In this document: positions 32,072-40,105 of the stretch, in pieces
Layout of the letters: every line of letters starts with the position of its first letter
How positions within the stretch are numbered: the stretch's first letter is position 1
NCBI GenBank assembly: GCA_003599815.1
Contig: QZJZ01000007.1
Span: forward strand, 1-43,452
Origin: Candidatus Auribacter fodinae
GTDB taxonomy: Bacteria; Auribacterota; Auribacteria; Auribacterales; Auribacteraceae
Direction of reading: 5' to 3'
DNA length: 43,452 nucleotides
The notes under the pieces: model-generated
The model's database searches: none
Seen by the model: the letters and a program-made list of their open reading frames with translations, nothing else
What the model was told of the DNA's origin: nothing
Program-made: the position numbers and the translations under genes

Positions 32072-33568
32072 TTATGCGTTCCAGTTGCGCAAAATTTCAC
32101 AGAGAAGGCGTATGCCGAACCCGGTGGCGCCTTTTCCAAGATAGCCCTTTTCAGATGAATCTTTCCATGAGGTGCTTGCTATATCCAGATGGAGCCATGG
32201 CGCATTTTTAATAAATTGTTTTAGGAAAACACCGCCGACAATAGTGCCGGCGCCCGGCCCTCCCGAGTTTTTGATGTCAGCGATATCGCTTTTGATCAGT
32301 TCATCGTATTCAGGCCACATCGGCAATTCCCATACTTTTTCGCCGGCGTTATCGGCATTCTGCTGAAAACGGCGTATAAGGCCCCGGTTGTTGCCCATGA
32401 TAGCGCATGCTTTACTGCCGAGAGCCACTGCGCATGCTCCGGTCAATGTGGCAAGATCAATAACCGCTTCGGGTTTGTACGCGTCACAGGCGTAATGCAG
32501 GGCATCCGCAAGAATCAGCCTGCCTTCTGCGTCGGTCGATATTACCTCTACAGTCAGCCCTGAAGCCATGGTGATAACATCGCCCGGCTTGTACGCGTTG
32601 GATCCGGGCATATTTTCAACGGTCGGTATCAGCCCGACCAGTTTCAGCGGCAGTTTCAGCTCAGCGGCTGTTTTCATCACACCGAGAACCACGCCTGAGC
32701 CAGCCATATCATATTTCATTTTTTCCATTCCTGACCATGGCTTCAGCGAAATGCCTCCGGTGTCGAACGAGACTCCTTTACCGACAATAATGATCGGTTT
32801 TTTCTGGGAACCGTTTGACCCGTCGTATTCCATAACCACGAATCTGGGAGGGTTGACGCTTCCTTTTCCGACAGCAATAATACCGTTGAAGTTCAGGCTT
32901 TTGATTTTTTCCTCGTCAAAGACCTCGCAGGTTATCCCGTCGGTTTTGGCGGCTATATCCTGAGCGGTTTCCGCTATTTTAACCGGAGTGAGCACGTTTG
33001 ACGGCATGCTGATCAGTTCACGAATCGTGTTGACGTTATCCGCGATTACCCTGCCGTCTTTTATCCCTTTCTGGAAATCGCCTTTCGGGGCGTTCCAGAA
33101 TACAACGTTGAGCCCTTTGATTTTCTTGTCTTTTTTGCTTTTGAACGTGATGAAATTAAACCGCGACAGAACCACCGCTTCAGCAACCGCTTTGCCGCTC
33201 AGGTAATCACTGCTGGTAAAGGGAAGAAGCGTCGGCATGAACACGGTGTACCCGCGAATATTGTATGACTGGAATATCCCGTCGACCTGAGCGATTAAGC
33301 GCCGCAGTTTTTCCGTATCGAATTCCCTGAGCTTGCCGCATCCGGCTATGACAATACGTTTAAACGCGCCGCTATCAGCGTACGTACTGATAACCGATCC
33401 GAATCCTGCTTTGAAATCGCCGGGTTTCAACAACTTTGAAAGAGCTGTATGCAGTGCCTTATCATACTTCTTCACAATAGACACGTCTTCAAGATGGTTT
33501 TCAAAGAGGGGAATGACAATCGCGTCTTTCGGGCATTTGTTCAGGGTTAATGTATTTTCCATGCGCAT
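32072..33568 (-). CDS. pepA: Leucyl aminopeptidase (M17)
   Basis: A 498-residue cytosolic metallo-aminopeptidase. Metal and active-site residues are present: Lys264 and Asp269 (GKGVSFDTGG), Lys276, Asp287 (KYDMAG), and Asp346, Glu348, Arg350 in STDAEGRLILADAL. The usual NTDAEGRL signature has Ser at the first place, which is not a metal ligand. The start at 33568 is supported by an AAGGAG site 8 bases upstream; longer frames would run into the neighbouring gene. It cleaves N-terminal residues from peptides. It lies 46 bases after the O-antigen-ligase gene end, on the same strand. Confidence 0.95.
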   Translation of the reverse strand: MRMENTLTLNKCPKDAIVIPLFENHLEDVSIVKKYDKALHTALSKLLKPGDFKAGFGSVISTYADSGAFKRIVIAGCGKLREFDTEKLRRLIAQVDGIFQSYNIRGYTVFMPTLLPFTSSDYLSGKAVAEAVVLSRFNFITFKSKKDKKIKGLNVVFWNAPKGDFQKGIKDGRVIADNVNTIRELISMPSNVLTPVKIAETAQDIAAKTDGITCEVFDEEKIKSLNFNGIIAVGKGSVNPPRFVVMEYDGSNGSQKKPIIIVGKGVSFDTGGISLKPWSGMEKMKYDMAGSGVVLGVMKTAAELKLPLKLVGLIPTVENMPGSNAYKPGDVITMASGLTVEVISTDAEGRLILADALHYACDAYKPEAVIDLATLTGACAVALGSKACAIMGNNRGLIRRFQQNADNAGEKVWELPMWPEYDELIKSDIADIKNSGGPGAGTIVGGVFLKQFIKNAPWLHLDIASTSWKDSSEKGYLGKGATGFGIRLLCEILRNWNA

Positions 33569-33614
33569 AACAAGTACTCCTTCTATAACCTGCACTGAGG
33601 TTATGTATATATAT

Positions 33615-36530
33615 CTATTTTGTATTTTCCAATTTATTTTGCAATGCAGTAATCTTATTTTGAGCACGCTGAATATATTCAGGTTCACCTTTCCATAACT
33701 CAATGAACTTGGCGATGGATGCAATCGCCTCATTATACATGCCGAGCGTCTCATATATTTTACCGATTTCAAAATGGAGAAATATGAAATCAGGGTTCAT
33801 TTCCAGCGCCCGTTTGTAATTCTCCAGCGCTTCCGTGTACTGTTTATTCTGGTGACAGGCGACACCCATATTATAGTATGATTCAGGTTTGTCCGGAGCG
33901 AGCCGCAAGACTTCCTGAAACAGTTCTAACGATTTATCAATCTGCCCTGAATCAAGATACGCCTTGCCAAGCACGGTATGCAGGTTTGTGAAGTCGGGAA
34001 ACAGGGATATTCCCCGCTGGAGGATTTCTATTGCCCTGTCCACGTATTCGGGAATCTTTTCGTCTTCATACGCCATCAGAAACATCTCTGCTGACTTCTG
34101 ATAGAACGCTCTGAGCGACGGATCGACCTGCGTTATTTTTTCGTATTCCTCTGCGGCAAGCACATATTTCTTCTGAATGGTATAAACCTGCGCAAGATTG
34201 TTATATGCAGGCAGATACGAATAGCTTACGGCTATAGCCTGCTTGAAGAAAACGATGGACTCATCCAGTTTGCCCACATTTTTCAGAGCTGTGCCCTTGT
34301 TGTTGTACGGGTCAGGAAGACGGGTATTCAGGTCAATGCATTTATCAAGATACTCCAGCGCTTTTTCGTTGTTGCCGGTATTAATCATGGCAAGGCCGAG
34401 GTTGTTGTACACGTCGGACAGTTTCGGGTTAATGGCAACAGCTTTCTCGTAATATTCAATCGCCTCTTTGGTTTTGCCTTCGGCAAGGCATATGTTGCCA
34501 AGATTATTGAACGCTTTTTCGTATTCAGGATCGATCTCAATCGCCCTGAGATACTCTTTTTTCGCCCGCTCCACATCGCCGAGCTGTTTATAGGCGATGC
34601 CCAGATTATTATGCGCTTCTGCGAACTTCGGGAACAATTCAAGAGCCCGGTTGTATATGGCTATCGCTGAATCCACTTTTTTCACGCCGCGCAGGGCGTT
34701 GCCAAGATTGTTCATCACATTAATATAATACGGGTGCAATGCGAGCGCCTTGTTGTTGACTTCAACCGATTCTTCATACTTGCGCAGTTCATTCAGCGAC
34801 CTGCCCAGAATAGAGTAAGTACGGTAGTTATGCGGGTTGTACTCTATAGATTCGCGAAGCGGCAGGAGGCTTTGCTCAAACATGTCGCCTTTATTGAAGC
34901 GTTTCCCCTCAAGGAACGCATAGTCCGCTTTGCAGAACCGGTATGCCCACCACGTGTTGTATATAAACAGGAACCCGAACACGACAATGGCTCCCATGAC
35001 GACTATTTTTGTTGCGGGCTCGGTTGATATGGTGTGCTTTTCTTTGCCTGACTGAACAGCGTATACTGCAAACGCACTGATTATGGCAAGAAAGAATGGC
35101 GGTAACCCTTCCTGTAGAGGGAAATTGAAAACCGCGTCTATCATAATCGCTGTCACCGCTGAAAATACGCTTATGCCGAGTATGTTCCAGCTTTGCAGCC
35201 CTTTGAGGCGGCTCAGATACAATGTGCAGTAAATAATGTTCAGGAAAAACCAGAGAAGCAGTGCCAGCCCCGGCAGGCCGAGCTCAGCGGCGGTTTGCAG
35301 GTAATCATTATGCGCGCGTTTTGCCTGGCGGTCTTCACTGAAATCTTTATCCACTGCGGCTTTCTGCGCGAACAGAGGATAATAGAACTGCCAGTGTCCA
35401 ATCCCGATTCCAAACGGATGCTCTTTAATCATATATAATGTGTTTTTCCATGCTGTTAAACGCCAGTGGGCAGATCCCCTTTGAGTCTGCGCGATGGACT
35501 TTAATTCTTCCCTGACATCAACAGTTCGTTTCGCTGTTGAATTTTGTGAAGGGATTATCGCCAACGCACTCAGTACGAGAAGAAAGACGAGCCCGGGCAA
35601 TATATAGCGGTTCAGAAAAGAAAACCGGAAAAAACGCCGGGCGTTGCGAAGCCAATCCTGTCCGGTCAGAAGCGGTATAATGACAAATCCGGTACCGAGC
35701 CCGAACGCAGTCGCTACCCATGCGCCGCGGGTTCTGGAAATAAAAATGAAAAAGAGGAGAACAAAAAAGGAGAAGCTGAATAACACACTTCGCTTTTTGG
35801 TACGGTAAAAATAGGCGGCAAAAATACTGAACGGTATGACGCCGACTATAAACTGAGTGGCGAAATTTTTGTTGCCGAATGTCGATCCCGGCACCGCCGC
35901 CTGGTAAATGAACTCGATATTATGTCCAAAGAACTGAAAGATTCCCAGTATGGACACCAGCATGCCTGCTATGGTGATAACTGTGGACAGCAGGGCAATG
36001 TCTTTCTGGCTTCTGATAACCTGTACGGTCATGAACAGGAAGAGTATCGTATAAATCCAGCGTGAAATGGAGAGAATCGCTTCATACCGGTTGACCGCCC
36101 AGATCATGGAACCCACACTGAGCATGCATAGCAAAACCAGAGGAAGCATTGGAAACCGTATGCAGGGAATAAAAGAAAACTGCCGTCTCGACAGTATGAT
36201 GCCGCAGAAGATCAGCGCGGCCGCCGGAAACGCGGCAATCAACAGCCCGTATTTCGGCAGGCTGTACATATCGTACAAGCCCGGAATAAAAAAAAGCGGC
36301 ACCAGAATAAGGAGCGCCGCTATGAAAATGATAAATGTTTTTTCCTGAAAAAGTGATGGTTGTTCCGGTTTGGCGGCTGGTTCGGAAGAGACTTCTGCGG
36401 ACAGGCCCAATTCTTTCAGAACCGTTTTAACTTCGTTTAACGATAATCCCGTTTCACCGGCCAGCTCTTCCGGAGTTTTTATACCGGCGCTGCGCTTAAT
36501 ATACTTACGTTTTTTATTTGATATTTCCAT
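33615..36530 (-). CDS. O-antigen ligase-like membrane protein with C-terminal TPR domain
   Basis: A 971-residue protein. After a polar N-terminus of about 60 residues (with a short HTH-like segment, TPEELAGETGLSLNEVKTVL), about ten membrane helices span to residue 525. The Wzy_C/O-antigen ligase loop includes AHNDYLQTAAELGLPGLALL. The C-terminal 430 residues are about ten TPR units (for example AEAHNNLGIAYKQLGDVERA, KAFNNLGNICLAEGKTKEAI). Such fused proteins ligate or polymerise surface glycans, or glycosylate proteins (PglL-like), with TPRs as a periplasmic binding platform. The start ATG at 36530 lies inside the 3' end of the flavodoxin gene, without a clear ribosome site, so translation may be coupled. 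Confidence 0.88.
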   Translation of the reverse strand: MEISNKKRKYIKRSAGIKTPEELAGETGLSLNEVKTVLKELGLSAEVSSEPAAKPEQPSLFQEKTFIIFIAALLILVPLFFIPGLYDMYSLPKYGLLIAAFPAAALIFCGIILSRRQFSFIPCIRFPMLPLVLLCMLSVGSMIWAVNRYEAILSISRWIYTILFLFMTVQVIRSQKDIALLSTVITIAGMLVSILGIFQFFGHNIEFIYQAAVPGSTFGNKNFATQFIVGVIPFSIFAAYFYRTKKRSVLFSFSFFVLLFFIFISRTRGAWVATAFGLGTGFVIIPLLTGQDWLRNARRFFRFSFLNRYILPGLVFLLVLSALAIIPSQNSTAKRTVDVREELKSIAQTQRGSAHWRLTAWKNTLYMIKEHPFGIGIGHWQFYYPLFAQKAAVDKDFSEDRQAKRAHNDYLQTAAELGLPGLALLLWFFLNIIYCTLYLSRLKGLQSWNILGISVFSAVTAIMIDAVFNFPLQEGLPPFFLAIISAFAVYAVQSGKEKHTISTEPATKIVVMGAIVVFGFLFIYNTWWAYRFCKADYAFLEGKRFNKGDMFEQSLLPLRESIEYNPHNYRTYSILGRSLNELRKYEESVEVNNKALALHPYYINVMNNLGNALRGVKKVDSAIAIYNRALELFPKFAEAHNNLGIAYKQLGDVERAKKEYLRAIEIDPEYEKAFNNLGNICLAEGKTKEAIEYYEKAVAINPKLSDVYNNLGLAMINTGNNEKALEYLDKCIDLNTRLPDPYNNKGTALKNVGKLDESIVFFKQAIAVSYSYLPAYNNLAQVYTIQKKYVLAAEEYEKITQVDPSLRAFYQKSAEMFLMAYEDEKIPEYVDRAIEILQRGISLFPDFTNLHTVLGKAYLDSGQIDKSLELFQEVLRLAPDKPESYYNMGVACHQNKQYTEALENYKRALEMNPDFIFLHFEIGKIYETLGMYNEAIASIAKFIELWKGEPEYIQRAQNKITALQNKLENTK

Positions 36531-37008
36531 CACATGGATACAGTTTTTTTACCAGCATGCCAATTTGTTTGCCGTATTCAAGACATAACGCTGAGCTTCG
36601 TTCATCAGGACTGTGGATAGAAACAGGCCCGTAGTGGTCTCCCCGCGGTATGCCGAGCACTACCATTCCGTGAATCAACAGGGCATTCAGTATGGATAAG
36701 ATCGTCGTTTCGTTTCCACCGCCGATGTTCGCGGAAGAACTGAACGCTCCGCCCACCTTGCCTCCGAGCTGTCCATGAAACTTGACGCTCTCATCAATCA
36801 GTTTTTTTACCTGATATGCCATCGCGCCATAGTATGTTGGCGATCCGATAACTATGCCTTCATAATCACGCAATTCGTCAATGGACGTATCGGCGACATT
36901 TTTTAAAACCGCTTCACACCCGGTGTCCCTGACGCCTTTGCTGATGAGTTCAGCCATCTTTTTTGTATTGTTTGAAAGTGTATAATATATAATCAGTACT
37001 TTCGGCAT
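36514..37008 (-). CDS. Flavodoxin-fold NAD(P)H-dependent oxidoreductase (WrbA-like)
   Basis: A 164-residue flavodoxin-like protein. The FMN phosphate loop is at YYTLSNNTKKMA (about 9-20), with GSPTYYGAMAYQVKKLID near 55-72 and FSSSANIGGGNETTIL near 88-103. This is close to WrbA and related quinone reductases, though shorter than WrbA (about 198). The 3' end overlaps the O-antigen-ligase gene by about 17 bases. A candidate promoter lies in the HU 3' end (37062-37089). Confidence 0.9.
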   Translation of the reverse strand: MPKVLIIYYTLSNNTKKMAELISKGVRDTGCEAVLKNVADTSIDELRDYEGIVIGSPTYYGAMAYQVKKLIDESVKFHGQLGGKVGGAFSSSANIGGGNETTILSILNALLIHGMVVLGIPRGDHYGPVSIHSPDERSSALCLEYGKQIGMLVKKLYPCDGNIK

Positions 37009-37061
37009 TCACCAACTCCTATGCGAGGGTTATTCAGTGGTTACATGGTGAATAAACCGCA

Positions 37062-37089
37062 ATTATAACATAATTTCATTAATTATGAA
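37062..37089 (-). promoter_or_regulatory. Candidate promoter of the flavodoxin gene, overlapping the HU 3' end
   Basis: Minus-strand TTCATA (37084-37089), 16-base spacer, TATAAT (37062-37067). The -35 lies within the last codons of the HU gene. Confidence 0.4.
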
Positions 37090-37357
37090 CAAATTCTTTC
37101 ATCTTTTTTCCCTGTTTGAATGTCACCACTTTTTTTGAGGGAATCATTATTTTTTCTTCAGGATGGTTCGGGTTTATTCCCTGCCGTTCATTGCGGACAG
37201 CGACTTTAAATACACCGAAATTTCTGAATTCCACGCTTTCGCCGTTTTGTAATGTTTCTATGATGATGTCAAGAGTCTTTTGTATGATGGCAAATACAGC
37301 TTGTTGTGTTAAACCTGTTTCTTTAGAGATTCTTACTACCAGATCACGTTTTGTCAT
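37079..37357 (-). CDS. HU/IHF-family DNA-binding protein
   Basis: A 92-residue nucleoid protein. MTKRDLVVRISKETGLTQ is the family N-terminus; GESVEFRNFGVFKVAVRNER matches the beta-arm entry, and NPNHPEEKIMIPSKKVVTFK supplies the DNA-inserting proline arm. The start ATG at 37357 follows a GGAGG site; a longer frame from 37417 lacks a ribosome site. It has its own promoter and a leader of about 108 bases. Whether it is HU or IHF cannot be decided from sequence. Confidence 0.95.
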   Translation of the reverse strand: MTKRDLVVRISKETGLTQQAVFAIIQKTLDIIIETLQNGESVEFRNFGVFKVAVRNERQGINPNHPEEKIMIPSKKVVTFKQGKKMKEFVHN

Positions 37358-37470
37358 TCCATTAGCCTCCTTCAGGAATAAATCAACCAAAACAATTTGT
37401 TTGTTATAAAAATACATAATATGTTGTGATTGTGGATATTTTCACGATCATCCGGAATTATGAAGAGGCA

Positions 37471-37499
37471 ATTATACATAAAGGGAATTTGTCACGCAA
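37471..37499 (-). promoter_or_regulatory. Promoter of the HU-type gene
   Basis: Minus-strand TTGCGT (37494-37499), 17-base spacer and a perfect TATAAT (37471-37476). It predicts a leader of about 108 bases before 37357. Confidence 0.65.
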
Positions 37500-37545
37500 C
37501 AAAAACTCTTCTCTTTTTCGAATTTAATTTTTAGCTGATCCGAAC

Positions 37546-38901
37546 TTAGGCAATTGAGCTGTTAAGCTTTGATACGTAATTGCGCAGAGCGCGCATAGAT
37601 TTGAGAGAGAGAGCCCCGCCCGTGAGAAAGAATACCGCTTTGTTGTGCAGTAAGGGATCCTGTGCGCTGATGTTTGTCTGTGCCGCCAGCGTATCCCAGA
37701 CCGTGGTATGCGGTATGGGTGTGAAGCTTGCCAGCTCAATCCGTGCGCCCATTTTATGGGTTAAATGAATGTCGGCGAGAATTTCTTCCTCGGTCTGGTC
37801 CGGCAGGCCGCATAAGAGATAGATATACAGGTTTTCCGGCTTGAACCCCGCATTATAGAGTATTTCTATGCTTCGCTGTATCTCATCGGTAAAGATTTTT
37901 CCGCCGGTAGACGCTTGTCTAAGCGAACTGGTAGTCTCAAGGCTTAACCGCAGGGTCTTGAATCCGCTCCGGTATAATGTGTTGGCGAGCGGTTCCGTGA
38001 TGAAGCGGGCATGCAGTCCGTTCGGCGTATGAAAAGAAATGCCGCTGTGTGCGGCGTTCCATTTATCGAGGATTGGCATAATATGTTGTTCAGCATGATA
38101 TAACAACGCGTCGTCATAAAAAGCGATTATCTCGGTGCCGTAGTTTTCAGCATACATTTCAAAACGGCGTATCACTTCATCGACCGCAAGGCGTTTGTAG
38201 GTCGGCTGTAAATAACGGGACGCGCAATACGTGCACACGAACGGGCATCCGACCGATGTCATCAGAGAAATGCTTTTGGTATTGTGAACAAGGTCAAACG
38301 CAGGTTCTATGAGCGGGTAATACAGCGAAAGCGGCTGGGGCAGGTCAATATATTTCTCTAAAAAAGCGCACAGCCGTCCGTCCGGCGCGCCTTTGTGAAC
38401 ATAGTCTACCGGTAATGCGGCGCAGGCGTGGTCATAATGCAATGTCGGGTATATGCCGCCGACGTTGATGGGCACATCGGGGTACACCTCTTTAATCAGT
38501 TCTATTGTGCGCAGTGTACCCGGGTACCAGTAGGTCATCATGGTGGTAATCATGCAGACATCCGGTTTTGGGATGGATTTCAATTGCTCAATAAACAGGT
38601 TTTCAGGTATGCCGTACTGGTAGTATGTTCGGTCGATGCTTTTGAGAAGTTCGGGCGTCGGTATTTTTAGTTTATGGAATTTGCCGCAGTAATAATCGTT
38701 GCTCTGCTGTTCCAGCCAGCCGGCCGGTTTTCGCGCTAACAGTTTCGGATGGAAACGGTCGAGGCAGTCGATTAATGACACCTGCGCTCCGGCGGAGCGG
38801 AGCCATGAGGCTATGGTAAGCAGGGATAACGGTTTGCACCATAAATCGTAAGCGGCGAAATCGTGTATCCACGGGTTGACTAAAAGAACGTTGTTTTTCA
38901 T
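37546..38901 (-). CDS. B12-binding-domain radical SAM protein
   Basis: A 451-residue protein. The N-terminal Rossmann-like region (about 1-150: NVLLVNPW, LLTIASWLRSAGAQVSLIDC) is the cobalamin-binding domain. The radical SAM cluster motif CPFVCTYC is at Cys219, Cys223 and Cys226. Related proteins do methylations or rearrangements on unknown substrates. The start ATG at 38901 (MKNNVLL) is preferred over GTG 38913. A strong terminator (38917-38945) lies only about 15 bases upstream, and no ribosome site is visible, so its expression is unclear. The upstream neighbour is fructose-bisphosphate aldolase. Confidence 0.92.
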   Translation of the reverse strand: MKNNVLLVNPWIHDFAAYDLWCKPLSLLTIASWLRSAGAQVSLIDCLDRFHPKLLARKPAGWLEQQSNDYYCGKFHKLKIPTPELLKSIDRTYYQYGIPENLFIEQLKSIPKPDVCMITTMMTYWYPGTLRTIELIKEVYPDVPINVGGIYPTLHYDHACAALPVDYVHKGAPDGRLCAFLEKYIDLPQPLSLYYPLIEPAFDLVHNTKSISLMTSVGCPFVCTYCASRYLQPTYKRLAVDEVIRRFEMYAENYGTEIIAFYDDALLYHAEQHIMPILDKWNAAHSGISFHTPNGLHARFITEPLANTLYRSGFKTLRLSLETTSSLRQASTGGKIFTDEIQRSIEILYNAGFKPENLYIYLLCGLPDQTEEEILADIHLTHKMGARIELASFTPIPHTTVWDTLAAQTNISAQDPLLHNKAVFFLTGGALSLKSMRALRNYVSKLNSSIA

Positions 38902-38916
38902 CGGATGACACACAAT

Positions 38917-38945
38917 AAAAAGGGCGCCGCGAAGGCGCCCTTTTT
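38917..38945 (-). terminator. Rho-independent terminator after the aldolase gene
   Basis: A perfect 12-bp stem (AAAAAGGGCGCC with GGCGCCCTTTTT) and a 5-base loop; T runs on both strands make it bidirectional. It lies 13 bases after the aldolase stop and just before the start of the downstream radical SAM gene. Confidence 0.92.
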
Positions 38946-38958
38946 AACAGCGGTTATA

Positions 38959-39885
38959 TTATGCTTTACCGCCACAGCCAAGAACTTTGATCTTGCGCTT
39001 CACGACGGTTTTGATCGCGTCGCGGGCTGGGCCGAGGTATTTTCTCGGATCGAACTCAGCCGGGTTTTCCGCGAAGCACTTACGGATTGTTCCTGTAAGC
39101 GCGAGGCGCAGGTCTGTGTCGATATTGATCTTGCAGACATGAGTCTTTGTCGCTTTGGTTATCATATCTTCCGGTACGCCCTGTGCACCGGGTATTTTCG
39201 CGCCGTAGTCATTGCATGCTTTCACGAGGTCAGCCGGAACGCTTGATGCGCCGTGCAGGACGAGCGGGAAATCGCCCAGTTTCTTCTGAATTTTCTCAAG
39301 ACGTTCGAAATCAAGAGTCGGCGTGCCTTTGAACTTGTACGCGCCGTGGCTTGTGCCGATAGCGATAGCCAGAGAGTCGCAACCGGTTTCCTCAACAAAT
39401 CTGAGCGCTTCAGCCGGGTCAGTGAAAATAGCGTCTTTCTCCGCGACGGAAACAGCGTCTTCAACGCCGGCAAGACGGCCGAGTTCCGCTTCGACGGTCA
39501 CGCCGCGCGGATGAGCGTATTCGACAACTTTTTTGGTCATCGCGATATTCTGTTCCAGCGGATACTTGGAGCCGTCGATCATCACTGACGTAAAACCTTG
39601 GTCAACGCAGGACTTGCAAATCTCGAAATCTTCGCCGTGGTCAAGATGCAGTACGATCGGCAGGTTGCTGGTTTCCAGCGCCGCCTGCACCAGATGAAAC
39701 AGGTATTCCGGACGCGCGTACTTGCGGGCGCCGGCGGAAACCTGAAGGATCAGAGGCGCTTTTTCTTCTACCGCCGCGTCAACGATACCCTGTACGATTT
39801 CCATGTTGTTCACATTGAACGCGCCGATGGCATATCCGCCTTTGAGCGCGCCTTTGAACATCTCTTTTGAACTAACCAGAGGCAT
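38959..39885 (-). CDS. fba: Fructose-bisphosphate aldolase, class II
   Basis: A 308-residue zinc-dependent aldolase that splits fructose 1,6-bisphosphate into dihydroxyacetone phosphate and glyceraldehyde 3-phosphate. Catalytic Asp82 and zinc ligand His83 are in LHLDHGED; Glu134, His180 (GTSHGAYK) and His211 (VLHGASS) complete the site. The NIDTDLRLA segment near the C-terminus is the phosphate-binding loop. The length fits the class IIB group. It is a single-gene unit, with a consensus promoter upstream and a strong terminator downstream. It supports glycolysis or gluconeogenesis. Confidence 0.97.
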   Translation of the reverse strand: MPLVSSKEMFKGALKGGYAIGAFNVNNMEIVQGIVDAAVEEKAPLILQVSAGARKYARPEYLFHLVQAALETSNLPIVLHLDHGEDFEICKSCVDQGFTSVMIDGSKYPLEQNIAMTKKVVEYAHPRGVTVEAELGRLAGVEDAVSVAEKDAIFTDPAEALRFVEETGCDSLAIAIGTSHGAYKFKGTPTLDFERLEKIQKKLGDFPLVLHGASSVPADLVKACNDYGAKIPGAQGVPEDMITKATKTHVCKINIDTDLRLALTGTIRKCFAENPAEFDPRKYLGPARDAIKTVVKRKIKVLGCGGKA

Positions 39886-39942
39886 AACGTGTCTCCCTTA
39901 TTGAAATGGTTTTATGGGTTAGCGCGAAACTTAAAATACATT

Positions 39943-39971
39943 ATAATAGTGACAGGCGCATGATTCGTCAA
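39943..39971 (-). promoter_or_regulatory. Promoter of fba
   Basis: Minus-strand TTGACG (39966-39971), exactly 17 bases, TATTAT (39943-39948), about 58 bases before the start codon. Confidence 0.65.
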
Positions 39972-40040
39972 TAGTAAATAACTCATCGCCCCATGTATCA
40001 GCCTGCGGAGTACATAGATGCGAGGAATATTATTGGGTTG

Positions 40041-40070
40041 TTGCGTGTTTTGTGCTCAGCATGATACACT
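40041..40070 (+). promoter_or_regulatory. Candidate promoter of the TPR gene
   Basis: TTGCGT (40041-40046), 18-base spacer, TACACT (40065-40070) preceded by TGA (extended -10). Confidence 0.4.
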
Positions 40071-40105
40071 GGTCTTGAACTATAATTTTTTAGGGAAATG
40101 AAACC

